Source of the DNA: Methylobacterium sp. J-067
GTDB lineage: Bacteria; Pseudomonadota; Alphaproteobacteria; Rhizobiales; Beijerinckiaceae
DNA length: 64,000 nt
Assembly (NCBI RefSeq): GCF_022829465.1
Contig: NZ_JAKSXZ010000146.1
Span: 558,001-622,000 of the forward strand
Reading direction: 5' to 3'
Made by a program: the position numbers and the translations under genes. The notes under the pieces are model-generated. The model searched no databases and was not told the DNA's origin. It worked only from the letters and a program-made list of their open reading frames with translations. Positions 27,072 through 38,517 of this stretch are shown here, one piece after another (the first letter of the stretch is position 1; every line of letters starts with the position of its first letter).

Positions 27072-28613
27072 ATGAGCCAGGATTCGAGGGTCGCGGTGAT
27101 CGGCTCAGGCCTCGGGGGGCTTGCCGCCGCCTGCGTCGCCGCCGCCAGGGGCCATCGCGTCACCGTCTACGACAAGAACGGCTGGCTGGGGGGCAAGGCC
27201 GCCGTCCTGCACGAGGGCGGCTTCCGCTTCGACATGGGGCCGACCATCCTCACCGTGCCGCGGGTGCTGGAGCGCATCTTCGCCGAGGCCGGGCGCTCGG
27301 TGCACGATTACATGGACCTGCGCCGGCTCGACCCGCAATGGCGCTGCTTCTTCGACGACGGCACCCGCATCGACCTGATGCAGGACGTGGCCACCATGGC
27401 CACCGAGATGGACCGCTTCGCCCCCGGCACCGGGGAGGGCTATAAAAAATTCATCTCCATCTCCGAGCATCTGCACGGCGTCTCGGAAAAATTCTTCTTC
27501 TGGAAGCCGGTCGAAGACCTGTTCGACACGATCAACATCCGCGAGAACATGAACCCCGGCACCCTGCGGGACGTGCTCTCCCTGCGGATGCACGCCTCGG
27601 TGGCCTCCACCATCCGGGGCAAGGTCAAGGACGCGCGTCTGGCGCAGATGCTCGACCACTTCGTCCAGTATGTCGGCTCCTCGCCCTACGGCGCGCCGGC
27701 CGTGCTCTGCGCCATCGCCCACATGCAGACCTCCGAGGGGGTCTGGTACCCGATGGGCGGCACCCGCGCCGTGGCGGAGGGCCTCGCCAAGCTCGCCGAA
27801 GAGCTCGGCGCGACGCTGAAGCCCGGCATCGAGGTGACGGGGATCGACACCACGGGCGGCGCCGTGCGCGGCGTGCGCACTGCCGAGGGCTCCACGCCCT
27901 TCGACGCCGTGATTTCCAACATGGATTCGGTGCGCACCTACAAGGAGTTGATCGGCGGCGAACCAGGCAAGTCCTTCGAGAAGAAGAACCCCGAGCCGGC
28001 CTGTTCGGGCGTGGTGCTCTATCTCGGGCTGAAGGAGCGCTACGAGCACCTTGCCCACCACGACTTCGTCTTCTCCCGCGATCCCGAGGAGGAGTTCGAG
28101 TACATCTACCGCAAGGGCGAGCCCGCCCCGGACCCGACCGCCTACCTCGCGGCGCCCTCCTCCACCGATCCGTCCGTGGCGCCGGAGGGAGGCGAAGCGC
28201 TCTACGTCCTCGTCCACACGCCGTACCTGCGCCCGCACCACGATTGGCGCCCGGACGGGCCGCTGTTCCAGAACTACCGCCGCACCATCCTCGACAAGCT
28301 GAAGCGCACCGCCGGCCTCACCGACCTGGAGGACCGGATCGTCGTGGAGCGTCACCTGACGCCCCAGGACATCCACGAGCGCTACAAGGTGCTGAACGGC
28401 GCGATCTACGGGCTGGCCTCGCACGGCAAGGTCATGGGCGCGTTCAAGCCGGGCAACCGCTCGCGGCAGGTGCGTGGCCTCTACCTCGCGGGCGGCGCCG
28501 CCCATCCCGGCCCCGGCATGCCGATGGTGATGATGTCCGGCTGGATCGCCGCCGACGCCCTCGACGCGGATGCGCGTGGGCAAGGGGCGGCGCCCGAGCG
28601 CAAGTCGGCGTGA
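27072..28613 (+). CDS. Carotenoid desaturase/oxidase, CrtI/CrtN family (second copy)
   Basis: A 513-residue FAD enzyme clearly related to, but diverged from, the desaturase at 20772. N-terminal VAVIGSGLGGLAAACVAAARG (about 6-26), GGKAAVLHEGGFRFDMGPT, and C-terminal FAD region GLYLAGGAAHPGPGMPMVMMSG. In C30 pathways two or three such paralogues divide desaturation and terminal oxidation, and which step this one performs cannot be read from sequence. GTGA overlap couples it to the acyltransferase gene. Confidence 0.9.
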   Translation: MSQDSRVAVIGSGLGGLAAACVAAARGHRVTVYDKNGWLGGKAAVLHEGGFRFDMGPTILTVPRVLERIFAEAGRSVHDYMDLRRLDPQWRCFFDDGTRIDLMQDVATMATEMDRFAPGTGEGYKKFISISEHLHGVSEKFFFWKPVEDLFDTINIRENMNPGTLRDVLSLRMHASVASTIRGKVKDARLAQMLDHFVQYVGSSPYGAPAVLCAIAHMQTSEGVWYPMGGTRAVAEGLAKLAEELGATLKPGIEVTGIDTTGGAVRGVRTAEGSTPFDAVISNMDSVRTYKELIGGEPGKSFEKKNPEPACSGVVLYLGLKERYEHLAHHDFVFSRDPEEEFEYIYRKGEPAPDPTAYLAAPSSTDPSVAPEGGEALYVLVHTPYLRPHHDWRPDGPLFQNYRRTILDKLKRTAGLTDLEDRIVVERHLTPQDIHERYKVLNGAIYGLASHGKVMGAFKPGNRSRQVRGLYLAGGAAHPGPGMPMVMMSGWIAADALDADARGQGAAPERKSA

Positions 28614-29434
28614 GCCGGGCCGTCGCGAGGCAGGGAGGGACGAGGGACCGGCGCCCCCTGCCCCGCACGTCCCCCGCCCTGTGGCGGTTCATGGTGGCGT
28701 GGTTCGACCGCTACCTGCGCCGCCATCTCGACGGGCTGAACCTGCCGCTGTGGAGTGCCCCGCCGGTGACGGGGCATCGCGGCCCGGTGGTGATCTATTG
28801 CAACCACCCGGCGTGGTGGGATGCGGCGGTGATCATCCTGCTCGCCGGAAAACTCTATCCCGGCCGTGACCACCGCGCGCCGTTCGATGCGGCGATGCTC
28901 GCCAAGTACCGCATCTTCGAGCGGATGGGTGCCTTCGGCGTCGATCTCGAGACCCCGCGGGGCGGGGCGCAGTTCCTCGCCGCCGCGCGGGACATCCTCG
29001 CCCGGCCCGGCGCCCTGATGTGGATCACCGCGCAGGGCCGCTTTCAGGACGTGCGGGTGCGCCCCCTCGGCCTGCGCCCCGGCGTCGCCCGGCTGGCGGA
29101 AATGGCGCCCGACGCCCTGTTCGTGCCCCTCGCCCTGGAATACGCCTTCTGGGAGGAGCGCGGCGCCGAGGCCTTCGCCGCCTTCGGCCCGGCGATGAGC
29201 GCGGCCGACCTCGCTGCCCTGCCGCGGGCGGACCGCCTCGCCCGGCTCGAAGGGGCGCTCACCGATACCCTCGACCGCCTCGGCGCCGACGTGACGACCC
29301 GCGACCCCGCCCGCTTCCGGCCGCTGCTGGCCGGGCGGAAGGGCGTCGGCGGCCTCTACGACCTGTGGCGGCGCGGAGCTGCCCGGCTGCGCGGCCGGCA
29401 CTTCGACCCCGCCCATCGCAGCCCCAGCCCCTGA
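28610..29434 (+). CDS. PlsC-like acyltransferase of the carotenoid cluster
   Basis: A 274-residue glycerophosphate-acyltransferase-type protein. The HX4D catalytic motif is present as NHPAWWDAAVI (about residues 63-73). A later block, IFERMGAFGVDL and WITAQGRFQDVR, sits where the family has FxR and EGTRS motifs. GTG 28610 overlaps the desaturase stop. Together with the adjacent glycosyltransferase it would fit acylation of a sugar ester on a carotenoid acid, the role of the unrelated CrtO in staphylococci. This role is inference from context. Confidence 0.83.
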   Translation: MSRAVARQGGTRDRRPLPRTSPALWRFMVAWFDRYLRRHLDGLNLPLWSAPPVTGHRGPVVIYCNHPAWWDAAVIILLAGKLYPGRDHRAPFDAAMLAKYRIFERMGAFGVDLETPRGGAQFLAAARDILARPGALMWITAQGRFQDVRVRPLGLRPGVARLAEMAPDALFVPLALEYAFWEERGAEAFAAFGPAMSAADLAALPRADRLARLEGALTDTLDRLGADVTTRDPARFRPLLAGRKGVGGLYDLWRRGAARLRGRHFDPAHRSPSP

Positions 29435-29442
29435 GCGAGGCC

Positions 29443-30567
29443 ATGCTGACTGTCCTCGCCCTGCTCTGCCTGCTCGCCGCCCTCCTCCCGGCGGGTCTGG
29501 CGGTGGCGAACCTCCTCGTCCTCAGGAGCCCCGAACCGGAACCCGGCGGCGACCTCGTCTCGATCCTGATCCCCGCCCGCAACGAGGCCGGGAACATCGC
29601 GGGCACCGTGCGCGCGGCGCTGGCGAGCACGGGTGTCCCCGTCGAGGTGATCGTCGGCGACGACCATTCGACCGACGACACCGCCGCGATCGTCACCGGC
29701 CTCGGCGACCCGCGCCTGCGCCTCGCCCCCGTGCCCGACCTGCCCGAGGGCTGGACCGGCAAGAACCACGCCTGCGCCCACCTCGCGAGCCAGGCCCGGG
29801 GCCGGCGGCTCCTCTTCATCGATGCGGACGTCACCCTGGAGCCGCAGGCCGCCGCCGCCCTCTCGGCCCATGCCCGGGCGACGGGCGCGGCCCTGGTGAG
29901 CGCCGTGCCGCGCCAGCGCATGGACACGCTGGGCGAGCGGCTGACCGTGCCGATGATCAACTTTCTGCTCGTCGGCTACCTGCCGATGCCGCTGATGCGG
30001 CGGCTGCCGAACCCGTCGCTCGCCACCGCCTGCGGGCAGCTCGTGCTGTTCGACAGGGAGGCCTATGCCGCCACCGGGGGCCACGGCGCCGTGCGGGCCT
30101 TCCTCCATGACGGCGTGCGCCTCGCGCCGATCTTCCGGCGGGCCGGCTACCGCACCGATCTCGTGGCGGGCACCCGCATCGCCACCTGCCGGATGTATGA
30201 CGGCTTCCCCGCCGCCTGGGCCGGGTTCTCGAAGAACGCCCACGAGGGTCTCGCCACGCCCCGCGCCCTGCCCCTCTGGACGGCGCTGCTCGGCCTCGGC
30301 CACCTGCTGCCGGTGCTCCTCGTCCTCGCCGGCCTGTTCGGCCTGCTGCCGCCGGAGGCCGCGTGGCTCGCCGCGCTGGCCCTCGCCCTCTCGCTCGCGA
30401 CCCGCGCCGCGATCACCGTCGCGACCCGCGAGCCGGCGGCGACGATCCTCCTGCACCCGGCCTCCATCGCCGTGGCGCTGGCGATCCAGTGGAACGTGCT
30501 GCTGCGCCGGGAGCGCGCCGGGGCGGCGACGTGGAAGGGGCGCAGCTACCCGGTCGGTGGAGCCTGA
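29443..30567 (+). CDS. Family 2 glycosyltransferase, CrtQ/CruC-like
   Basis: A 374-residue membrane-anchored GT2 enzyme. N-terminal helix (LALLCLLAALLPAGLAVANLL), then the nucleotide-sugar fold with VSILIPARNEAGNIAGTVRA, VGDDHSTDDT, LLFIDADVTLEP (DxD equivalent) and a QxxRW-like region replaced by FSKNAHEGL, followed by three C-terminal membrane helices. This architecture matches CrtQ-type enzymes that put glucose on carotenoid carboxyl or hydroxyl groups. Ends in a 22-bp convergent overlap with cutA. Confidence 0.87.
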   Translation: MLTVLALLCLLAALLPAGLAVANLLVLRSPEPEPGGDLVSILIPARNEAGNIAGTVRAALASTGVPVEVIVGDDHSTDDTAAIVTGLGDPRLRLAPVPDLPEGWTGKNHACAHLASQARGRRLLFIDADVTLEPQAAAALSAHARATGAALVSAVPRQRMDTLGERLTVPMINFLLVGYLPMPLMRRLPNPSLATACGQLVLFDREAYAATGGHGAVRAFLHDGVRLAPIFRRAGYRTDLVAGTRIATCRMYDGFPAAWAGFSKNAHEGLATPRALPLWTALLGLGHLLPVLLVLAGLFGLLPPEAAWLAALALALSLATRAAITVATREPAATILLHPASIAVALAIQWNVLLRRERAGAATWKGRSYPVGGA

Positions 30568-30878
30568 GTCTCCTCCAGGATCCACGCCAGTGTACCGGGG
30601 TCGCCCCCGTCCACCGGCAGGGTCAGGAGGATCGGCGTCTCGTAGGGGTGGCGGGCCTTCACGGCGGCGAAGAGCGCGTCCTTCAGCCCCTCGCGGCTCT
30701 TGAGGATCGCGGCCACCTCGTTCGCCCGCTCGACCTTGCCCTTCCAGGCATAGACCGAACTCATCGCCGACAGGACGTTGACGCAGGCGACCAGCCTGTC
30801 GCGCACCAGGGCCTCGCCGATGTTCAGGGCGGAGGCCTCATCGGGAAAGGTCGTATAGACGAGGAGCGGGCGCTCCAT
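30546..30878 (-). CDS. cutA: CutA divalent-cation tolerance protein
   Basis: A 110-residue trimeric CutA1 protein of ferredoxin-like fold. Conserved stretches are VYTTFPDEASA, LVACVNVLSAMSSVYAWKGKVE and ILKSREGLKDALFAAVKARHPYETP, with Cys in the ACVN strand. The family was linked to copper tolerance, but its molecular role remains unclear. Its 3' end overlaps the glycosyltransferase gene on the other strand by 22 bp. Confidence 0.93.
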   Translation of the reverse strand: MERPLLVYTTFPDEASALNIGEALVRDRLVACVNVLSAMSSVYAWKGKVERANEVAAILKSREGLKDALFAAVKARHPYETPILLTLPVDGGDPGTLAWILEETQAPPTG

Positions 30879-31007
30879 GCTATGCCTCCATCGTGCGGTG
30901 CCCCTGAGTGGGTGCCGCGACGGCCGACGTCAACCGGGCGGGTCCGCTCGACAGTTTGGGAGCCCCGCCCGTGACCCCGATCCGCCGGCCCGTGTCCGTC
31001 TAGCGTC

Positions 31008-31772
31008 ATGCGCAGCAAGACCATCGCCTTCGTGGCGAGCCCGACCCGCGACGCCCGCGAGGCCGCCGCCCTGCTGATGCGGCGCTACGACCACGTCTCG
31101 CCCGAGGAGGCCGACGTCGTCGTGGCGCTCGGCGGCGACGGCCTGATGCTGTCGGTGCTGCACCGATTCATGGACGCGCCGAAGCCCATCTACGGCATGA
31201 ACCGGGGCACGGTCGGCTTCCTGATGAACGAGTTCGGGGAGGACGACCTGCGCGAGCGCCTGGACAACGCCCATCGCAGCGTCATCCATCCGCTCCTCAT
31301 GCAGGCCACGGACACGGAGGGCCGCGCCCACACCGCGCGGGCGATCAACGAGGTCTACCTCCTGCGCCAGACGCACCAAACGGCGAAGCTGAAGATTTCC
31401 GTCGATGGGCAGGTGCGGCTCGAACAGCTCATCGCGGACGGCGTGCTCTGCGCCACCGCGGCCGGCTCGACGGCCTACAACCTCTCCGTGGGGGGGCCGA
31501 TCCTGCCGCTGGACGCCAAGCTGCTGGCACTGACGCCGATCTCGGCCTTCCGGCCCCGGCGCTGGCGCGGGGCGCTGCTGCCGGATTACGCGCGAATCCG
31601 CATCGAGGTGCTGGATGCCGGCCACCGGCCCGTGGCGGCGGTGGCCGACCACACCGAGTTCCGCCGAGTCTGCACCGTGGAGACCTCGCTCGACCGCACC
31701 ACGGACCTCGTGCTGCTGCACGATCCAGGGCACAGCCTGGACGAGCGGATCCTGCGGGAGCAGTTCGGCTAG
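31008..31772 (+). CDS. nadK: NAD kinase
   Basis: Phosphorylates NAD+ to NADP+. At 254 residues it is the short alphaproteobacterial form. Visible are the GGDG motif ([11 protein letters not shown], about residues 42-52), the NE/D motif in INEVYLL and the Gly-rich [21 protein letters not shown] loop. The stop codon is read within a CTAG shared with the stop of the opposing methyltransferase gene. Confidence 0.95.
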   Translation: MRSKTIAFVASPTRDAREAAALLMRRYDHVSPEEADVVVALGGDGLMLSVLHRFMDAPKPIYGMNRGTVGFLMNEFGEDDLRERLDNAHRSVIHPLLMQATDTEGRAHTARAINEVYLLRQTHQTAKLKISVDGQVRLEQLIADGVLCATAAGSTAYNLSVGGPILPLDAKLLALTPISAFRPRRWRGALLPDYARIRIEVLDAGHRPVAAVADHTEFRRVCTVETSLDRTTDLVLLHDPGHSLDERILREQFG

Positions 31773-32422
31773 GGCCGGCGATACACCCAGACCCGCGCGG
31801 GCGGCAGGTTCAGCCACACCCGGTTCGACGGCGCGGCGGTGTAGCTGCCGGCCTCGCACTTGGCGGGGATCGGCGGCACCACCGCGTAGGTGAACTGGAT
31901 GAAGGGCGCGCCCGGCCGCATCAGGTCGTGGGCGGCGTTGAGCAGGTCGAGGCGCCGCTCCAACGGCTTGGTGAACAGCGGCAGGCTGGAGATCGTCGCC
32001 GCGCCGGGCTCCGCGAGCACCGAATCGAGCGTGGCGCGGATGTTGTAGGCATCGCCCCGAATCACCGTGACGCCGGGGAAGCGGCGGGCGAGGAGGCGGC
32101 AGAAATCCGGATTGAACTCCACGAGGATCAGCCGCTCCGGGGCGATGCCCCGGCGGATCAGCGCCTCCGTCACCGGGCCGGTGCCCGGTCCGAGCTCGAT
32201 CACCGGGCCATCCTGCTGCGGATCGACGTAGGAGGCCATGGTCCGGGCCAGCATCCGGCCCGAGGGCGTCACCGCCCCGGTGACGAGGGGCCGTTCCAGC
32301 CACGAGCGCAGGAACCTCGCTTCGTCCTCCAGTGGATCGCGGCGGGGCTCGAGGAGGCGGCCCTCACGGAGACGGCCTTCGAGGCCGGGGACCTTTGCAC
32401 TGGAGTGGCGCAGCGGCGGCAA
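31769..32422 (-). CDS. SAM-dependent methyltransferase, PmtA-like
   Basis: A 217-residue class I methyltransferase. The SAM motif [19 protein letters not shown] is at about 73-91, and LFTKPLERR and the C-terminal [16 protein letters not shown] resemble the Rhodobacter/Rhizobium phosphatidylethanolamine N-methyltransferase PmtA, which makes phosphatidylcholine. rRNA adenine methylases share the N-terminal motif, but the [19 protein letters not shown] opening is typical for PmtA-like proteins. Specific substrate not proven. Confidence 0.8.
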   Translation of the reverse strand: MPPLRHSSAKVPGLEGRLREGRLLEPRRDPLEDEARFLRSWLERPLVTGAVTPSGRMLARTMASYVDPQQDGPVIELGPGTGPVTEALIRRGIAPERLILVEFNPDFCRLLARRFPGVTVIRGDAYNIRATLDSVLAEPGAATISSLPLFTKPLERRLDLLNAAHDLMRPGAPFIQFTYAVVPPIPAKCEAGSYTAAPSNRVWLNLPPARVWVYRRP

Positions 32423-32552
32423 GTCCTGGATTCCCGATGCCGTGGAGAGTCGAAAGTGTGTGGCAGGCTAACGTATCTATCGTCCGGTCAAGGCGCCGCC
32501 TAGGGTGTCTGCGCCACGGCAGGCCGCCGTCCGCGCATGACCGTTCGGAGGC

Positions 32553-33704
32553 TCATGCCTTCGCGGCGCCCCCGAAGAACTCGCGAACCTTGGAAAAGAA
32601 CCCTGCCGATTCCGGATGATTTTCCGGTGAGGCGGATTGGTCGAACTCCAGCAGCAGCTCGCGCTGGCGCTTGGTCAGGCTCTGCGGGGTCTCGACGAAG
32701 ACCTGGATGTAGAGGTCGCCGACCTCGCGGGAGCGCAGCACCGGCATGCCCTTGCCCTTGATGCGGAACTGCTTGGCCGTCTGGGTGCCGGCCGGGATGC
32801 GCACCTGGGTCTGCGACCCGTCGATCACCGGCACGGTGATCTCGCCCGCCAGCGCCGCCGTCACCATGGAGATCGGCACCCGGCAGAACAGGTCCGCCCC
32901 GTCCCGCTGGAAGAACTCGTGCGGCTTGATCGAGAGGAAGACGTAGAGGTCCCCCGAGGGGCCGCCGCGCAGGCCGCTCTCGCCCTCGCCCGCGAGGCGG
33001 ATGCGCAACCCGTCGTCGACGCCCGCCGGCACGTTGATGGAGAGCGTCCGCTCCCGGTTGACCCGGCCCGCGCCCTGGCAGTTCGGGCAGGGGTCGTCCA
33101 CGATCTCGCCGCGCCCGTGGCAGTTCGGGCAGGTCCGCTCGATGGCGAAGAACCCCTGGGCCGCCCGCACCCGGCCGAAGCCGCCGCAGGTCGCGCAGGG
33201 GCGCGGCTTCGAGCCGAGCTTGGCGCCCGAGCCCGAGCAGGTCTCGCAGGTGATCGAGGTCGGGATCTTGATGGTCTCGGCCTTCCCGGTGAAGGCCTCC
33301 TCCAGGGAGATTTCGAGGTTGTAGCGCAGGTCCGCGCCGCGCTCGCGCCCGGGAGTGCTGCTGCGCCGTGCGCCGCCGGCCCCGCCGGCGCCACGGCCGT
33401 CGCCGAAGAAATTGTCGAAGATGTCCGACATGAAGTCGCCGAACTCGTTGCCGAAGCCCGGCCCGCCGCCACCGCCCTGGCTGAAGGCGGCATGGCCGAA
33501 CCGGTCGTAGGCGGCGCGCTTCTGACCGTCGGAGAGGCACTGATAGGCCTCGTTGATCTCCTTGAACTTGATCTCGGCTTCCTTGTCGCCGGGATTGCGG
33601 TCCGGGTGGTAGGACATCGCGAGCTTGCGGAAGGCGGTTTTCATCTCGCCGTCCGTGGCGGTCCTCGCGACCCCCAGCACCTCATAATAGTCCCGCTTCG
33701 ACAT
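32553..33704 (-). CDS. dnaJ: Chaperone DnaJ
   Basis: Hsp40 co-chaperone that delivers clients to DnaK and stimulates its ATPase. At 383 residues it is full-length: J domain with HPD in [10 protein letters not shown], a Gly-rich segment ([12 protein letters not shown]), four zinc-binding CxxCxGxG repeats ([32 protein letters not shown]) and the C-terminal substrate-binding domains. It lies 122 bp downstream of dnaK on the same strand with a hairpin in between. Confidence 0.97.
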   Translation of the reverse strand: MSKRDYYEVLGVARTATDGEMKTAFRKLAMSYHPDRNPGDKEAEIKFKEINEAYQCLSDGQKRAAYDRFGHAAFSQGGGGGPGFGNEFGDFMSDIFDNFFGDGRGAGGAGGARRSSTPGRERGADLRYNLEISLEEAFTGKAETIKIPTSITCETCSGSGAKLGSKPRPCATCGGFGRVRAAQGFFAIERTCPNCHGRGEIVDDPCPNCQGAGRVNRERTLSINVPAGVDDGLRIRLAGEGESGLRGGPSGDLYVFLSIKPHEFFQRDGADLFCRVPISMVTAALAGEITVPVIDGSQTQVRIPAGTQTAKQFRIKGKGMPVLRSREVGDLYIQVFVETPQSLTKRQRELLLEFDQSASPENHPESAGFFSKVREFFGGAAKA

Positions 33705-33777
33705 CCCTGCCCTCAGGTGCCTTCCCGTCCGCGCCTTGCTTTCCGATGACGGAGAGCGTGCGCACGCACAAGCGAAG

Positions 33778-33803
33778 ACGGGGCCGGATCGCTCCGGCCC
33801 CGT
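33778..33803 (-). terminator. Hairpin between dnaK and dnaJ
   Basis: ACGGGGCCGG pairs perfectly with CCGGCCCCGT around a 6-nt loop, 24 nt after the dnaK stop. On the - strand it is followed by CTTCGCTTGTG, without a true T-run. It may partly terminate dnaK transcripts and so lower dnaJ expression relative to dnaK. Confidence 0.6.
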
Positions 33804-33826
33804 AAAGTTTCAGACGAGCGTGGCGA

Positions 33827-35749
<1,923 letters not shown>

Positions 35750-36151
35750 GGTGGGATCCCTCTTCTGTCGCGTTCAAGCAGACCGCCGAGCCCCGAAGCA
35801 GCTCGGCCCATGGCATTTCAGAACTCGCGATGGAGACTGACGCATCTGATGTGAGTACGGGACCCGGGCCGGATCAAGGGCCGCGAACGGCCGAAATCCA
35901 GCGGATAATCCCGCGTCGTCGGCGATATAAGAACCGCCGCCCGACGCCGCAAGAAGCCTTGGCATGAACGCGGTCTCCACGGCCACCGCCTTCGGCCGCC
36001 AGAGGTTTTCAACCCCCACCAGGGGCAAGGCCCTTCCGCACAGCTGCAATTTGTTGCTCCGCTGCCACGTCAGCGCCACCGATGGCGTGTTAACCCTGTC
36101 CCGTGGGATCGAGACCGGCCCCCGCAGGAAAATCACTCGACAGAGCCGTCC
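35750..36151. other. Divergent intergenic region upstream of dnaK
   Basis: 402 bp between dnaK and the secreted unknown gene. It holds the RpoH-type dnaK promoter and so a dnaK leader of roughly 165 nt. The - strand contains CTTGAA close to the start codon, too near to act as a -35 element. No CIRCE inverted repeat was seen. Confidence 0.6.
35925..35953 (-). promoter_or_regulatory. RpoH (sigma-32)-type promoter of dnaK
   Basis: On the - strand CTTG at 35953-35950 is followed after 18 nt by CTTATAT at 35931-35925. This agrees with the alphaproteobacterial heat-shock consensus CTTG-N17/18-CYTATNT. The position upstream of dnaK fits the known heat-shock control of this gene. Confidence 0.7.
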
Positions 36152-37147
36152 TTGCCCGCGCGCCAGCCCCGACCGACCCGCCTTCTCCTGCTCACCGCCC
36201 TGACGGCGGGCCTCGCCCTGGGGGCGCCTGTCCGCCCGGCGGAGGCGCAGAATTTTCTCGAACGGCTGTTCGGCATCAAGCCGGAGCGTCCGCCCGTGCC
36301 GCCCCAGCGCATCCCGGAGGGCGGCCCCGCCCCCGGCGCGCCGGAGGAGCCGGGCCAGCCGGGATCGGCGGCCCCCGAGGCGGCGCGCCCCGCTCCGGTG
36401 CCGCGCGCCCCGGTGGTGCTGAAGGCCCCGAGCGAGGAGGGAATCCTCAACCAGGACCTGCAACTCAACGGCGCGACCGGCGCCCTGAAGCTCGAACGGG
36501 CCGGCACGGGCCTCACGGCCACCGTGACCCTGCCGGGCACGAAGGTTTCGCAGCCGACCGAGACGTGCAGCGTCAAGCTCGGCGGCGGCAAGCCGATCGC
36601 CCTGACTGCCGCCGGCAAGCCGGAGGGCGTGCCGCGCTACGAGGCGCCGGCCGCCGAATGCCCGCTGCGGCTGGACGTGGCCGAGGGCGGCGTGATGGTG
36701 ACGACCGTCGAGTCCGGCCAGACCTGCACCTTCTCGGCCGCCGATTGCGCGACGACGCCGGTCGGGCTGTGGGGGCCGCCGGCCGCCACGCTCATCCCCC
36801 GCGCGGGCGAGTTCGACACGGCCCGGGGCGTCGCCGACAAGTCGGTGCGCGACAATTACAAGCTGATGACCCAGCGGGCCCGGCGGGAGGATGTCCGCCC
36901 GATCGTGGCCGAGCAGGCTGCCTTCTCGGCGGACCGGGAGCAGTTCTGCCGGAGCTACGCCCGCGAGGGCACGCACGGCTTCTGCCACCTGCGCTTCACG
37001 GAGAACCGCTCGCTGGCGCTGGCGACGCGGCTCGGCGCCAACACCGCCGCGCCCACGACGACGGTCGCCGCCCCGCGCAAGCCGAAGCCGAAGCCCTCCG
37101 TCGAGGGCATGAACCCGGACGCGTTCGGCGGCCCCGAACCCGAGTAG
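36152..37147 (+). CDS. Secreted protein of unknown function
   Basis: A 331-residue exported protein. It has a signal peptide (LLLLTALTAGLALGAPVRPAEA), a Pro/Ala-rich linker (about 48-95) and a folded region with six Cys residues in pairs (TETC/AAEC, GQTC/ADC, QFC/GFC), probably disulfides. A Pro/Lys-rich tail follows. I do not recognise a domain. The TTG start at 36152 is the only usual start near the signal peptide, and no in-frame ATG or GTG was found upstream. Confidence 0.8.
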   Translation: MPARQPRPTRLLLLTALTAGLALGAPVRPAEAQNFLERLFGIKPERPPVPPQRIPEGGPAPGAPEEPGQPGSAAPEAARPAPVPRAPVVLKAPSEEGILNQDLQLNGATGALKLERAGTGLTATVTLPGTKVSQPTETCSVKLGGGKPIALTAAGKPEGVPRYEAPAAECPLRLDVAEGGVMVTTVESGQTCTFSAADCATTPVGLWGPPAATLIPRAGEFDTARGVADKSVRDNYKLMTQRARREDVRPIVAEQAAFSADREQFCRSYAREGTHGFCHLRFTENRSLALATRLGANTAAPTTTVAAPRKPKPKPSVEGMNPDAFGGPEPE

Positions 37148-37167
37148 CGGCTCTAGAGGGCGGCCCG

Positions 37168-37788
37168 TCAGGCCCGCCCGACGCTCGCGGAGAGCATGGC
37201 GGGATCGATCCCGTTGTCCCGCAGGGTCCGCTCGTACTTGGATTCGAGGTCCGGCGCGAAGATCAGGCTCGGATCCGCCTGGCAGTTGAGCCAGCCATTG
37301 GCCATGATCTCGCTTTCGAGCTGCCCGGCCTGCCAGCCGGCATAGCCGAGGGCGAGCACGGCGTTGGCCGGGCCCTCGCCGCTGGCGATGGCGCGCAGGA
37401 TCTCGACCGTGGCGGTGAGGCAGATCCCGTCGTCGATGATGAGCGTCGATTGCGCGATGTGGAAATCGTCCGAGTGCAGGACGAACCCGCGCCGCCCCTC
37501 GACCGGCCCACCCATCAGCACCGGCATGTGGCCGACGCGCTCGCGCAGGCGGATCGCGTCCGCCTCGGGCGCCACGTCGAGCTGCACCAGCAGGTCCGGC
37601 ATGCTGATGTCGGTGGCGGGCTTGTTGACGATGATTCCCATCGCCCCGTCGGAGGAATGGGCGCAGATGTAGATCACCGAGCGCGCGAACCGCTCGTCCG
37701 CCATCCCGGGCATCGCGACCAGGAACTGACCGTCGAGGAAATTCGTGCCGGAGAGCGCCGTCTGCCGGGGAGGAAGGGTGGTCGGCAT
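37168..37788 (-). CDS. YqgE/AlgH family protein
   Basis: A 206-residue UPF0301 protein. Signature stretches are [54 protein letters not shown] and [16 protein letters not shown]. The family is conserved through Proteobacteria with no firm biochemical role, and AlgH was first linked to alginate regulation. Divergent from the peroxiredoxin gene. Confidence 0.92.
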   Translation of the reverse strand: MPTTLPPRQTALSGTNFLDGQFLVAMPGMADERFARSVIYICAHSSDGAMGIIVNKPATDISMPDLLVQLDVAPEADAIRLRERVGHMPVLMGGPVEGRRGFVLHSDDFHIAQSTLIIDDGICLTATVEILRAIASGEGPANAVLALGYAGWQAGQLESEIMANGWLNCQADPSLIFAPDLESKYERTLRDNGIDPAMLSASVGRA

Positions 37789-37947
37789 GATCGTATGCTG
37801 GCCTTCAGGTGGCGTGTTGTCCAGCGGACAACGTGATTGTGCGGCTTCGATTTCCGCCCGCCGATGTCGGCCGCCTCGACAGGCCTAGTCCGCCACGCTA
37901 CGTCAGCCCCGAGCCAGCGGGGAACCCCGCCCCAGCGGAGAGACCAG

Positions 37948-38427
37948 ATGATCCAGGTCGGCGAACACCTGCCTCAGGCGACCTTCCGGGTGATCGGCCC
38001 CGAAGGCCCGATCGCGCGCACCACGGACGACGTGTTCAAGGGCCGTCGGATCGTGCTGATCGGCGTGCCCGGCGCCTTTACCCCGAGCTGCCACCGCAAC
38101 CACCTGCCGGGCTTCGTGCAGCACCGGGAGGCCATCTTGGGCAAGGGTGTCGACGCCATCGCCGTGACCAGCGTCAACGACGTGTTCGTCCTGGACGCCT
38201 GGGCCAAGGCGAGCGCGGCCGAGGGCATTGAGTTCCTGGCGGACGGCAACGCCGATTTCGCCAAGGCGATCGGCCTCGAGATGGACGGCACGGGCTTCGG
38301 CCTCGGCACCCGCTCCAAGCGCTATTCCATGCTCGTCGAGGACGGCGTGGTGCGGATCCTCAACGTCGAGGAATCGCCCTCGAAGGCCGAGGCGTCCGGC
38401 GCCGAGGCCCTCTTGAAGGTACTCTGA
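37948..38427 (+). CDS. Peroxiredoxin, Prx5/PrxII type
   Basis: A 159-residue thiol peroxidase reducing hydrogen and organic peroxides, probably with glutathione or thioredoxin. The active-site loop GVPGAFTPSCHRNHLPGF carries the peroxidatic Cys at about residue 49. No second conserved Cys at the usual resolving position is visible, suggesting a 1-Cys mechanism. ATG 37948 has GGAGAG about 7 nt upstream. The longer upstream frame is not supported. Confidence 0.92.
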   Translation: MIQVGEHLPQATFRVIGPEGPIARTTDDVFKGRRIVLIGVPGAFTPSCHRNHLPGFVQHREAILGKGVDAIAVTSVNDVFVLDAWAKASAAEGIEFLADGNADFAKAIGLEMDGTGFGLGTRSKRYSMLVEDGVVRILNVEESPSKAEASGAEALLKVL

Positions 38428-38517
38428 CGAAGGGGCCCTGACGGGCGCGCCCTCGTGAGGCCATGTTCTGCGGGCTAAGGCAGCGGGCGATTACCCGCAG
38501 CCGGCCCCCGAGGACCC

